A DNA stretch of 64,000 nucleotides from Burkholderia diffusa (GTDB lineage: Bacteria > Pseudomonadota > Gammaproteobacteria > Burkholderiales > Burkholderiaceae): contig NZ_CP013364.1 in the NCBI RefSeq assembly GCF_001718315.1, forward strand, positions 310,001 to 374,000, given 5' to 3'. Below, one piece after another: positions 33,906-42,683 of this stretch. A program made the translations under genes and the position numbers. Numbering within the stretch: position 1 is the stretch's first letter; every line of letters begins with the position of its first letter. The notes beneath the pieces were generated by a model that was not told where the DNA came from, did no database searches, and saw nothing but the letters and a program-made list of their open reading frames with translations.

Positions 33906-36229
33906 CCGGCGCGCTGGTGTTCGCGCTTGCATCGGCGGGTGCGCGAGCGGATGCCGAGGCGGCCGTGGCGCCGCAGCAGGCCGCCGCGATCGATGAGGCG
34001 ATCGCCGCCGAGATCGCCGACGGCCATCTTGCCGGCGCGGTGGTCGTGACGGGCGACGCCGACGGCGTGCGGGTGCGCGTCGCGCGCGGCCAGCGCGTGA
34101 CGGGCGAGCACGTCGAGGCGATGACGGTCGATACCGTCTTCGATCTTGCGTCGCTGACGAAGCCGGTGGCGACGGCGGTCGCGATCATGCAACTCGCGGA
34201 GCGGGGCATGCTGAGCCTCGACGCGCCGGCCGCGCGCTACTGGCCCGCGTTCGGCGCGCACGGCAAGGCCGGCATCACGATCCGCCAGTTGCTTGCACAT
34301 GTATCGGGATTGCCGGCCGGGGTGTCGTCGTCCCGCGCGCTGCGCAGCCGTGCCGCCGTGCTGGCCGACATCGTCGCGATGACACCCGGCGCGCTGGCCG
34401 GCACACAGGTGCGCTACAGCGACGTCAATTACGTGGTGCTTGGCAAGATCGTCGAGCGCGTGTCGCACCGGCCGCTCGACGCATGGTGCGCCGCACATGT
34501 GTTCGCGCCGCTCGGGATGGCGAGCACCGCGTTCCGGCCACCGGCGTCGCTGTTCGCACGCGTGGCGCCCACCACCGTTCGCGATGGCCATCTGCTCCGG
34601 GGGAGCGTCCACGATCCGGTCGCGGCCGCGATGGGCGGCGTCGCCGGCAATGCGGGCCTGTTCGCGAGTGCGGACGATCTGGCGCGCTTCGCGCGCATGC
34701 TGCTGAACGGCGGCGCGCTGGGCCCGGTGCGTGTGCTGGCGCGCCGCAGCGTCGCCGCGCTCGAGACGCCGGCCACGCTCGACGCGGAAGGCGACCTGCA
34801 CACGCCAGGCTGGGCGGTCGGGCCGCCGCTTGTCGCGAACCGCTACCGGCTGCCGCCGGTCGGCGCACTGCAACACCTCGGCTACACGGGCACGGCGCTA
34901 TGGATCGATCCCGTGACGCGCCGCTTTGCGATCGTGCTCACGAGCCGGCTGTATCCCGACGAAACCGGCACGGCGATGCCATTGCGCTCGCTCGTGCTCG
35001 GCATCGTATCGAGCGAGGCCGCGCCCGCGACGTCGTCGCGGATTGCGACGCGCGTACCCGAGATGGCGACGGCCGTTGCGCAGGTCGCCCGGTTGCCGGT
35101 ATCGCGCGGGCCGGTGCTGGCCGGCATCGACGTGCTTGCTGCGCGCGGCTTCGCGGCCGTCGCTGGCAAGCGCATTGCGCTCGTCACGAACCGCAGCGGC
35201 TTCGACCGGTTCGGCAGGCGCACGATCGACCTGCTCGCACAGGCGCCGGGCGCGCGGCTCGTCGCGCTGTTCGCACCCGAGCATGGGCTCGGCACCGACG
35301 TCGACGAGACGTTCGGCGACACGGTCGACGCCGCGACCGGAGTGGTCATTCACAGCCTGTACGGCGACCGCCGCCGCATCGCACCCGCGCTGCTCGCCGA
35401 TGTCGACGTGCTGGTGCTCGACCTGCAGGACGCAGGCGTACGCTTCTTCACGTACCTGGCCACCCTCGGTTACGCGCTCGAAGCCGGCGCCGCCGCGCAT
35501 CGCCCGGTGCTCGTGCTCGATCGCCCGGATCCGCTGGGCGGCGATGTGTTCGGCGGCCCCGTGGCCGATGCCGGACCGGCCACGTTCACCGGTTATTACC
35601 CGTTGCCGCTCCAGCCCGGCATGACGCTCGGCGAACTGGCGCAACTGTTCAACGACCGCCTTCATATCGGCGCGGCGCTGACCGTGGTGCCGATGGCGAA
35701 CTACGTGCGCACGATGCGCTTCGGCGATACGGGGCTCGGCTGGGTGCCGCCATCGCCGAACCTGCGCGATGCCGCTGCGTTGTCGCTGTACCCGGAAACG
35801 GGGCTCATCGAGGGTGCGGCGGTCAGTGTCGGGCGCGGCACCGAGACGCCATTCGGCGTGGTCGGCGCGCCTTGGATCGACGGGCGCATCCTCGCGGACG
35901 ATCTTCGCGCGATGCGGCTGGCCGCGACGTTCTCACCGGTTCGCTTCGTCCCGGCGGAAGGGCCTTATCACGGCATGGTGTGCGAAGGCGTGCGCATCGA
36001 ACTGCCCGCCGGCACGGCGCGGCCGGGCGAGATCGGCCTGGCGCTCGCCCTGGCGCTGCACCGGCGTTATCCGGAGCAGTTTCGGATCGATGCGATCCGT
36101 GCATCGGTCGGCTCGCGCGAGGTGGCGGACATGCTGGAGGCGGGGCGGTCGATTGACGAGATCGAACGTGTCGTCGATGCACAAAATGCCGCATTCGCGC
36201 GCGAGCGGGCGGCGTTTTTGTTGTACTGA
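33851..36229 (+). CDS. Serine hydrolase (beta-lactamase fold) fused to NamZ-like DUF1343 domain
   Basis: A 792-residue exported fusion. Residues about 40-390 form a class C-like penicillin-binding/serine hydrolase with S101-L-T-K104 and a tyrosine motif YSDVN near 191. Residues about 420-792 form DUF1343, the family of NamZ exo-beta-N-acetylmuramidases (VTNRSGF, FAPEHGLGTDVDE, VLDLQDAG). Together they suggest peptidoglycan trimming or recycling. The first ~18 codons overlap the DUF4015 remnant in another frame. The ATG at 33851 has AAGGA with no spacing; GTG at 33860 is better spaced, so the start is uncertain. Confidence 0.88.
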   Translation: MATVEHARSLRCRCAAALTGALVFALASAGARADAEAAVAPQQAAAIDEAIAAEIADGHLAGAVVVTGDADGVRVRVARGQRVTGEHVEAMTVDTVFDLASLTKPVATAVAIMQLAERGMLSLDAPAARYWPAFGAHGKAGITIRQLLAHVSGLPAGVSSSRALRSRAAVLADIVAMTPGALAGTQVRYSDVNYVVLGKIVERVSHRPLDAWCAAHVFAPLGMASTAFRPPASLFARVAPTTVRDGHLLRGSVHDPVAAAMGGVAGNAGLFASADDLARFARMLLNGGALGPVRVLARRSVAALETPATLDAEGDLHTPGWAVGPPLVANRYRLPPVGALQHLGYTGTALWIDPVTRRFAIVLTSRLYPDETGTAMPLRSLVLGIVSSEAAPATSSRIATRVPEMATAVAQVARLPVSRGPVLAGIDVLAARGFAAVAGKRIALVTNRSGFDRFGRRTIDLLAQAPGARLVALFAPEHGLGTDVDETFGDTVDAATGVVIHSLYGDRRRIAPALLADVDVLVLDLQDAGVRFFTYLATLGYALEAGAAAHRPVLVLDRPDPLGGDVFGGPVADAGPATFTGYYPLPLQPGMTLGELAQLFNDRLHIGAALTVVPMANYVRTMRFGDTGLGWVPPSPNLRDAAALSLYPETGLIEGAAVSVGRGTETPFGVVGAPWIDGRILADDLRAMRLAATFSPVRFVPAEGPYHGMVCEGVRIELPAGTARPGEIGLALALALHRRYPEQFRIDAIRASVGSREVADMLEAGRSIDEIERVVDAQNAAFARERAAFLLY

Positions 36230-37111
36230 AATCGCTCCGGCACGCGCTCGTCAGGCCGCAGTCCGGTGCGCGTGTCTGCGGGCGTGGCCCAGCGTTTGAC
36301 ATATGCCAACGGTATGCGGCCCGCGCAACCCGATGATTGCGACAATGGACGCTCGGACTGGCCACGGCGCCCAGGTTCATTTCGTGTCAGTCATTTCCCG
36401 ACAGAGGGCTGGCGTGATCGCTTCCACAGACATAGCGAGATTCCGGGGACCCGAGACACCGACACGGCCGCCGCGCCACGCGTGAGCGTCGTGCCGCCCT
36501 CGTGCGGCAAATTCTCGCCCGGTGCCCTTTGGGGCCTCTCCACATTGCTGCTGGCTGGCGCCGCCTACGCGCGGCATGAGGGGACGCGCCTTGGAGAGAC
36601 CGTCCGCTATCCGACCGTGCCCATCAATAGACGCGACAGTGCGCTGCCCTTGACTCAGAACACGTTTGCATGAAGCTCGTTCAGACCGGACGCGTCAACC
36701 GCGTCGGGATGCGGGATCCGCGTGTCGCTGGCGGCGACAAGCAGGTTCACGACCACATTCGCGTCGCCGGCGTGCCCGCTGACCACGCAGCCGTCCCGTC
36801 GGAATCGTGACGACGACGCTGGGCGACGATGATGAGAATCGACGCCGAGAAGCGTTTGTACGGCCTGCCGATCGAAGTGGTGGAACGAAGGGCCGAGCCC
36901 TGACAGACGGGGAACATCGATTTCAAGTTCACGGATCGCGCAGGATCTTCCCGTTGCAGTCAGAATCTCGGTAACCTCGGCTCGATTCCGGTCTTCTCCG
37001 GTCCGCAAGACCGTTGATGCAGGTCAAGCACTTGAGGTGCAGCAATCCTAGGCTTGGCATTGCGAGCAGACCCGCCTCGCAATTGCCTGGATCTCGCGTG
37101 GAGGATCACTG
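36230..37111. other. Gene-poor region
   Basis: 882 bases without a convincing gene. Short open frames exist on both strands (for example 36655-37008 minus and a 46-codon frame from 36670 plus), but none has a good ribosome site or protein-like composition. The last 100 bases hold the FNR-type promoter of the archease gene. The region looks like decayed or spacer DNA and by eye is less GC-rich than its flanks. Confidence 0.5.
37014..37054 (+). promoter_or_regulatory. FNR/ANR-type promoter of archease-rtcB
   Basis: TTGATGCAGGTCAA at 37014-37027, gap of 21 bases, TAGGCT at 37049-37054. The predicted start of transcription is about 50 bases before the archease start. Confidence 0.75.
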
Positions 37112-37531
37112 TTGAGCACTGGCTGGGAACATTTCCCTCATGGTGCCGATATCGGCGTGCGTGGCACGGGCGAGTCGCTTGCCGAAGCGTTCGAACAAGC
37201 GGCGCTTGCGCTAACCGCATGTGTGAGCGCACCGGCCGGCATACGCACGACGTGCACGGTTGACATATGCTGCAATGCCCCCGATCTTGACTTGCTGCTC
37301 GTCGATTGGCTCAATGCGGTGATCTACGAAATGGCGACGCGTCGGATGCTGTTTGGCCGGTACGTGGTGTCGATTGACGGCACACGGCTTGTCGCACGCA
37401 TTGCCGGCGAGGAAGTGGACGTTGAGCGACATCGGCCGGCGGTCGAACCGAAGGGCGCAACCTATACGGCGTTGCATGTCGGCCGCGACATGCGCGACCG
37501 GTGGATCGCACAATGCGTGGTCGACGTCTGA
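37112..37531 (+). CDS. Archease
   Basis: A 139-residue archease, the small cofactor that speeds guanylation and turnover of the RNA ligase RtcB. It opens with the family's WEHFPHGADIGVRGTG, with His and Asp of the metal site, and has LLVDWLNAVIYE and a C-terminal 'TYTALHV...W.AQCVVDV'. The start is TTG at 37112, supported by GGAGGA at 37100-37105; no ATG fits. It is followed 13 bases later by rtcB. Confidence 0.92.
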   Translation: MSTGWEHFPHGADIGVRGTGESLAEAFEQAALALTACVSAPAGIRTTCTVDICCNAPDLDLLLVDWLNAVIYEMATRRMLFGRYVVSIDGTRLVARIAGEEVDVERHRPAVEPKGATYTALHVGRDMRDRWIAQCVVDV

Positions 37532-37544
37532 ACAGGGGAACAGG

Positions 37545-38978
37545 ATGGACCTCATGTCGCTCGAGCGTCACGGCGAATTCGAATGGCATATTCCCGTGCA
37601 GGACAGGATGCGGGTGCCCGGCATCATCTACGCCGATCGCCGACTGATCCAGGACATGGACGATAAAGTGCTCGTTCAGATCCGCAACGTTGCATGTTTG
37701 CCGGGCATCGTTGGCGCCTCGTATGCCATGCCCGACGCGCATTGGGGTTATGGCTTTCCGATCGGCGGTGTCGCTGCGTTCGATCCAGGATCGGGCGGAG
37801 TCATCTCCGCAGGAGGAGTCGGTTTCGATATTTCATGTGGCGTGAGAACACTCTTGACCGGGTTGACGCGTGAGTGCGTCGAGCCGTTGAAGGCCCGTCT
37901 CGCCGACGCACTTTTCGCGCATATTCCGGCAGGCGTTGGAAGCACCGGGGCGATGCATCTCTCTGCATCGAAAATGGACGAGATGCTGACAGGCGGCGCG
38001 GCGTGGGCCGTAGACCAGGGCTATGGCAACCGCGACGATCTTGTGCGGATCGAGGAAAACGGCAGAATCCTGCATGCGAAGCCCGGCGCCGTGTCGGATC
38101 TTGCCAAGAAACGTCAGCGCGACGAGATGGGCACGCTGGGTTCCGGCAATCACTATCTCGAAGTGCAGGCGATCACTGAGATCTTCGAGCCTCGGATTGC
38201 CGGCACATTCGGCCTTCACCCCGGACAGGTGGTCGTGACGATCCACTGCGGTTCACGCGGACTCGGGCATCAGATCGGCACCGAGTATCTCCGAGAGATG
38301 GTCATTACCGCAAAAAGCTACGGGATCGATCTGCCGGATCGCGAGCTCGCGTGCGCTCCGATTGCGTCGGATCTGGGCGAGCGCTATCTCGGTGCGATGC
38401 GTGCGGCGACCAATTGTGCGCTGGCGAACCGGCAGATCCTCACGCATCTCACGCGCGAAGTGTTCGCGACCATGTTCCCCGACGCTGTGTTGACGCTGCT
38501 CTACGATGTGTCGCACAACACATGCAAGAAAGAATCGCATCGTGTCGATGGTCGCGAACGGATGTTGTTCGTGCATCGGAAGGGCGCGACACGCGCGTTC
38601 GGCCCCGGACATCCGGAGTTGCCGGAAGGTCTGCGCGAGTCGGGGCAACCCGTGTTGATCGGCGGCAGCATGGGAACGGCATCATACGTACTGGCGGGCG
38701 CTCAGACGGGTGATACCGAGCGCGCATTCGGTTCGGCCTGCCACGGCGCGGGGCGCGCGATGAGCCGGACGGAAGCGACTCGGCACTGGCGCGGCCGTGC
38801 ACTCATCGATGCACTGGCCGAGCGCGGCATCGAGGTGCGCAGCCGATCCGATCGAGGTGTCGCCGAAGAGGCGCCGGGCGCATATAAAGACGTCGATGCG
38901 GTCGTCGCTGCTGCCGCGTCTGCAGGTCTCGCCCGCAAGGTTGCACGGCTCGTGCCGATCGCCTGCATCAAGGGTTAG
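37545..38978 (+). CDS. rtcB: RNA-splicing ligase RtcB
   Basis: A 477-residue RtcB, joining RNA 2',3'-cyclic phosphate or 3'-phosphate ends to 5'-OH ends using GTP and Mn2+. Metal and guanylate residues are visible: PDAHWGYGFPIGGV, GVGFDISCGVR, GSGNHYLEVQ, HCGSRGLGHQ, and the nucleophile His400 in CHGAGR. GGGGAA precedes the ATG at 37545. It is co-transcribed with archease under an FNR-type promoter, so RNA repair is tied to low oxygen here rather than to an RtcR regulator. Confidence 0.96.
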   Translation: MDLMSLERHGEFEWHIPVQDRMRVPGIIYADRRLIQDMDDKVLVQIRNVACLPGIVGASYAMPDAHWGYGFPIGGVAAFDPGSGGVISAGGVGFDISCGVRTLLTGLTRECVEPLKARLADALFAHIPAGVGSTGAMHLSASKMDEMLTGGAAWAVDQGYGNRDDLVRIEENGRILHAKPGAVSDLAKKRQRDEMGTLGSGNHYLEVQAITEIFEPRIAGTFGLHPGQVVVTIHCGSRGLGHQIGTEYLREMVITAKSYGIDLPDRELACAPIASDLGERYLGAMRAATNCALANRQILTHLTREVFATMFPDAVLTLLYDVSHNTCKKESHRVDGRERMLFVHRKGATRAFGPGHPELPEGLRESGQPVLIGGSMGTASYVLAGAQTGDTERAFGSACHGAGRAMSRTEATRHWRGRALIDALAERGIEVRSRSDRGVAEEAPGAYKDVDAVVAAAASAGLARKVARLVPIACIKG

Positions 38979-39432
38979 GCGCGGTAAGCGTGCTGTGGCG
39001 TGAATACCTGACGTCCGTAGCGCGGCGGCGTCGGCACTGACACGCTTGCGATCGATATACGACCGTGCACAGAGGCGGTCGATCCGCCTGGACCTGAACC
39101 AACGTCACCTGCAACGCCGGGAAGGTCTCGTCTTGCCGGTGTTCGCCCGGTAAAGAGCCGCAGTGGCGACATCTGTGGAATTTGAAGCGCCGCCGCTCAT
39201 GTGGCGCACGATCGCTGTACATCTCCGATGCCGCCGGTGCCAAATACGATGGTCCGTCCATTTGAGCCGGAACCTGAATCTTGCCGAGATAGGCTACTGA
39301 TGCAATCAGCAAAGCGGTAAACACAAGAAAACAGCTGTGCATTCACGATGGCGCCGATGGTGTGCCACCGGGGCCGGATGGCCATCCCGCAGTCATGCGA
39401 TATTGGCTGCGGTATTTATTAGCGACAGACAG

Positions 39433-39473
39433 TTGATCGACGTCAATCGCGAGCGCGACGCAGACACGATGAT
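39433..39473 (+). promoter_or_regulatory. FNR/ANR-type promoter of the hydrolase operon
   Basis: TTGATCGACGTCAA at 39433-39446, gap of 21 bases, GATGAT at 39468-39473 (four of six to consensus). Confidence 0.73.
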
Positions 39474-39544
39474 TTAAACAACAGGCGTCGCCGTCGTGCT
39501 CGATCGAGCGCAATGGCGTGGCATATGTCGCGGCTATCGTGGTT

Positions 39545-39595
39545 TGCACCGCGCCGCACCGCGCCGCGCCGCGCTGCGTCGCGCGGCGCGACGAT
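39545..39595. repeat. GC-only imperfect repeat in a 5' leader
   Basis: A run of overlapping GCACCGCGCCGC/GCGCCGCG units lies between the promoter and the ribosome site of the hydrolase gene. A similar (GGCGC)n run lies at 59846-59872, also just after an FNR-type box. It may fold in the leader RNA. Confidence 0.5.
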
Positions 39596-39609
39596 GCGAG
39601 GAGAGACGG

Positions 39610-40263
39610 ATGGAGACGCTGCAGGTGGAGATTCCCGTTGATCATGTAACGCTGGGCGGGATTCTGGGGATCCCCGGTGGCGCCCGCGCGGTCGTCGTAT
39701 TCGTGCACGGCAGCGGCAGCAGCCGCTTCAGTCCACGCAACCGGCAAGTGGCGGCATGTCTGCATCATGCGGGTTTCGCAACGCTGCTGTTCGACCTGCT
39801 GACGCCCGAGGAGCAGCGACAAGACGATGTCGACGCGACGTACCGTTTCGATATCGCGCTGCTGGCTCGCCGCCTGGAGGCGACCCTTGCGTGGCTGGCG
39901 CAAAGGAGCGATGTCGGGTTGCTCAGGGTCGGCCTGTTCGGCGCGAGCACTGGCGCTGCAGCAGCGCTCGTCGCGGCTGCGCGGACGCGTTCGGTCGGCG
40001 CCGTCGTGTCGAGGGGCGGGCGGCCTGACCTCGCGCGGACGGCGCTCCCGTCGGTCTGCGCGCCAACACTGTTGATCGTTGGCGAACTCGACACCGAGGT
40101 GATTCGGCTGAATCGTAAGGCCGCCGAGCAACTGACCTGTGAGCACCGCATGGCAATCGTGGCGGGCGCGACGCACCTGTTCGAAGAGCCCGGCGCGCTT
40201 GACGAAGTGTCGCGCCTTGCCTCCGGCTGGTTCGTACGTTGGCTGGGTGCCCGGTCGTTCTGA
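39610..40263 (+). CDS. Alpha/beta hydrolase (dienelactone-hydrolase-like)
   Basis: A 217-residue cytoplasmic alpha/beta hydrolase with nucleophile motif GASTG (FGASTGAAAA), acid in GELDTEV and His in GATHLFEEPG; the oxyanion stretch is VVFVHGSGSS. Such proteins hydrolyse esters or lactones; the substrate is not known. GAGGAGAGA precedes the start at 39610, and the longer frame from 39496 would include the GC repeat. It is the first of three genes with a phosphoribosyltransferase and an erythromycin-esterase-like protein, a trio often found together. Confidence 0.88.
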   Translation: METLQVEIPVDHVTLGGILGIPGGARAVVVFVHGSGSSRFSPRNRQVAACLHHAGFATLLFDLLTPEEQRQDDVDATYRFDIALLARRLEATLAWLAQRSDVGLLRVGLFGASTGAAAALVAAARTRSVGAVVSRGGRPDLARTALPSVCAPTLLIVGELDTEVIRLNRKAAEQLTCEHRMAIVAGATHLFEEPGALDEVSRLASGWFVRWLGARSF

Positions 40264-40310
40264 ACACGCAACCCAGCCGTACCGCGTGTGCGGGCGGGCA
40301 TGTACATCGA

Positions 40311-40338
40311 GCATCCCCGCATCCCCGCATCCCCGCAT
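40311..40338. repeat. Short tandem repeat, unit GCATCCCC
   Basis: Three exact copies of GCATCCCC and a fourth, GCATCGCC, lie in the gap between the hydrolase and phosphoribosyltransferase genes. The unit is 8 bases, so copy-number change would alter the spacing in the message but no reading frame. Confidence 0.8.
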
Positions 40339-40377
40339 CGCCTGGACGCTCGGCATATCGCTTACTGGATATCGACC

Positions 40378-41091
40378 ATGAGTAACATTTTTCAGAATCG
40401 CACCGACGCGGGCAAGCAACTCGCCGCAGTGCTGGAGCGTTACGCCGGACGCAGCGATGTCGTGGTACTGGCGTTGCCACGCGGAGGCGTGCCGGTCGGC
40501 TATCAGGTAGCGAGGCAATTGCGCTGCCCCTTCGACGTCCTTGTCGTGCGCAAACTGGGTACGCCCCGGAATCCGGAGCTTGCGCTCGGGGCAATCGCGA
40601 CCGGCGATGCACTCTATCTCAACCAGTCGGTACTGCGCGCCATCCCCGTCACAGAGCAGCAGGTCCTCGACGTCATCGCGCGCGAACGTGTCGTCCTGCA
40701 TCAACGCGAAGTGGCGTACCGGGAAGGGCGGCCGCCCCTGGCGATAGACGGTAAAACCGTCATTGTCGTCGATGACGGCATGGCGACTGGATCAACGATG
40801 CAAGCGGCCCTTAACGCGCTGCGTACACGGCGCCCGACGCGAATTGTCGTCGCGGTGCCGGTGTGCCCAACCGGGGCTGAAGCCCGGTTTGCTTCGATGG
40901 CGGATGACTTCGTCTATGTGGTGCAGTCGGACTGGTTCATGGGCATTAGCCAGTTCTATGCCGACTTTGCGCAAACGACCGACGATGAGGTACGCGCCTG
41001 CCTTGCCGCCGCGCAGGACTGGCAACAGGACGTTTCGAGCAATGATGACGGGCACGTGCGCACCTCGGCACCGGAGAATGACACGCCTTGA
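40378..41091 (+). CDS. Phosphoribosyltransferase family protein
   Basis: A 237-residue type I phosphoribosyltransferase-fold protein. The PRPP loop VIVVDDGMATGSTM and the N-terminal ALPRGGVPVGYQVA are intact. The lid MSNIFQNRTDAGKQLA is typical of the family found fused or adjacent to dienelactone hydrolase and erythromycin-esterase genes. The true substrate is unknown; a nucleobase salvage role is unproven. The start at 40378 has no strong ribosome site. It is followed 96 bases later by the esterase gene. Confidence 0.87.
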   Translation: MSNIFQNRTDAGKQLAAVLERYAGRSDVVVLALPRGGVPVGYQVARQLRCPFDVLVVRKLGTPRNPELALGAIATGDALYLNQSVLRAIPVTEQQVLDVIARERVVLHQREVAYREGRPPLAIDGKTVIVVDDGMATGSTMQAALNALRTRRPTRIVVAVPVCPTGAEARFASMADDFVYVVQSDWFMGISQFYADFAQTTDDEVRACLAAAQDWQQDVSSNDDGHVRTSAPENDTP

Positions 41092-41187
41092 TCGACGTTA
41101 CTACTGGAGCGTCGTGCAAACCGTAGCCCGTGAGGCTGACGGCCATTCGAGGCATCACGCCCGTCTTCCGCATGGAGGGAACTCGTC

Positions 41188-42504
41188 ATGCAGCCACCCA
41201 AAACCCCATTCCTGGCCGTTCGCGCGCTCGGGCAGCGCATGAACGGCGATTGCACCGACTACGACGCGCTGGTAGAAATGGCGCGAGGCCGTGATCTGAT
41301 TTTGCTTGGCGAGGCAACTCACGGCACCGCGGAGTTCTACCGCATGCGGGGTGAAATCACGCTGAGGCTCATCGCCGAGCAGGGCTTCGATACCATCGCC
41401 ATTGAAGGCGATTGGCCCGACGTATGGCGAATCGACCGTTTCGTGCAGGGCGACGCGACCGACGACGCTTCGTCCGCGCTTGACGACTTCGAGCGCTTCC
41501 CCGTATGGATGTGGCGCAATCGAGAGGTGTGTGACTTCATTTCGGCGCTGCGCGGGATCAATGCGACGCGGCCACAGCGAGACCGGGTCGGCGTCTATGG
41601 ACTCGACCTTTATAGCCTCTATCGTTCTGCCGACGCCGTGATTCGCTACCTTGAGGGCGTGGACCCGGCAGAAGCCGCGCTGGCACGCGAGCGCTACGCG
41701 GCGCTCGATCATGTTCGGGAGCCGCAGGCCTATGGTTATGCTGCGGCGTTTGGCACTCGGCCCGCCGCTCAGGCTGGAGCAGTGCAGCAACTTCTCCAAT
41801 TGCGAGCCGACCAATTCGACTATCTCGCCCGCGATGGCACCGATGCACTCGACGCGCAGTTCTTCGCCGAGCAGAATGCGCGGGTCGTGGTCAATGCAGA
41901 AGCCTACTACCGTGGAATGTTCGGTAGCCGATTGAACACGTGGAATCTTCGCGACGCTCACATGGCCAGCACGCTGTTCGCGCTGACGCGCTACCGCGTG
42001 CGCCGCGGCGGTAGCGGGAAGGTGATCGTCTGGGCGCACAACTCGCATCTCGGCGACGCCCGCGCAACGGAGTCACGGCGGCGCGGGGAGTGGAACCTTG
42101 GTCAGATCGTGCGCGAAAAGGCTCGACATCGGGCGTTGCTGGTCGGATTCACGACGTACACCGGGCATGTATCGGCTGCTTCGAACTGGGACGGCGAGGT
42201 CGAGCAGAAGTGGGTGCGTCCGGCTCAACCCGATAGTTGGGAGCATCTTTTCCACACCACTGGCTATGATCGTTTCTTTTTGCCGATGCAGGATGACAAC
42301 TCGAGCGTGCTCGACGAAGCTCGGCTCGAGCGCGCAATCGGCGTGCTGTATCTGCCACAAACGGAGCGGCAAAGTCACTATTTCGAAGCAGCCCTCGCCT
42401 CGCAATTCGACGCGCTCTTTCATCTCGACGAAACGGCTGCGGTTGAGCCGCTCGAACCGACGGCAGTCTGGCACGACCGTGAGAACAGCGTCCAGGCACT
42501 TTAG
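41188..42504 (+). CDS. Erythromycin-esterase family protein
   Basis: A 438-residue protein of the EreA/EreB superfamily. The catalytic-region motifs GEATHGTAEFY (residues about 41-51), AIEGDWPD and WAHNSHLGDA are intact. Most members in stress loci are not macrolide esterases; the substrate here is unknown, so resistance should not be inferred. GGAGGGAA precedes the start. It is the last gene of the hydrolase-phosphoribosyltransferase-esterase unit and convergent with the HPF gene. Confidence 0.9.
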   Translation: MQPPKTPFLAVRALGQRMNGDCTDYDALVEMARGRDLILLGEATHGTAEFYRMRGEITLRLIAEQGFDTIAIEGDWPDVWRIDRFVQGDATDDASSALDDFERFPVWMWRNREVCDFISALRGINATRPQRDRVGVYGLDLYSLYRSADAVIRYLEGVDPAEAALARERYAALDHVREPQAYGYAAAFGTRPAAQAGAVQQLLQLRADQFDYLARDGTDALDAQFFAEQNARVVVNAEAYYRGMFGSRLNTWNLRDAHMASTLFALTRYRVRRGGSGKVIVWAHNSHLGDARATESRRRGEWNLGQIVREKARHRALLVGFTTYTGHVSAASNWDGEVEQKWVRPAQPDSWEHLFHTTGYDRFFLPMQDDNSSVLDEARLERAIGVLYLPQTERQSHYFEAALASQFDALFHLDETAAVEPLEPTAVWHDRENSVQAL

Positions 42505-42683
42505 GGGAGAAGCGTGCGACGGGAGCGTTCGAAGCATGGCGGACTGCGGTCTCGTCTACTCGCGACGGGCGCTACGTTTCGCGGCCGCACTCCTGGTGGC
42601 CCGTCTCCGCGACATCGTGGCAGGCATCGATCGGTGCGCGCGTTGCACGGTTATTCAGCGACGCACGCTCGCGCAAATGCGCG

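Larger units (their letters stand above)
38979..39609. other. Intergenic region with FNR site and GC-rich repeats
   Basis: About 630 bases. One minus-strand frame (38968-39342) begins with a signal-like stretch MHSCFLVFTALLIASVAYLG but soon becomes Cys/Arg-rich and lacks a clear ribosome site; I rate it below one in four of being a gene. The FNR-type promoter at 39433 and a CGCGCC-rich imperfect repeat at about 39545-39595 lie in the second half. Confidence 0.45.

Noticed and set aside
38968..39342. Minus-strand frame with signal-like N-terminus
   Set aside because: Only the first 20 residues look protein-like; the rest is Cys/Arg-rich, with no ribosome site and overlap with the rtcB end.
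39343..40704. Minus-strand open frame of 453 codons across the hydrolase gene
   Set aside because: Crosses the FNR-type promoter and two real genes; no recognisable domain.
41089..41102. TTGATCGACGTTAC as an FNR site before the esterase gene
   Set aside because: Only one half fits (second half two of five), and the gene is probably read with the upstream pair.
41188..42504. Macrolide resistance gene
   Set aside because: Family membership alone does not show macrolide esterase activity; the operon partners and regulon point to a stress role.
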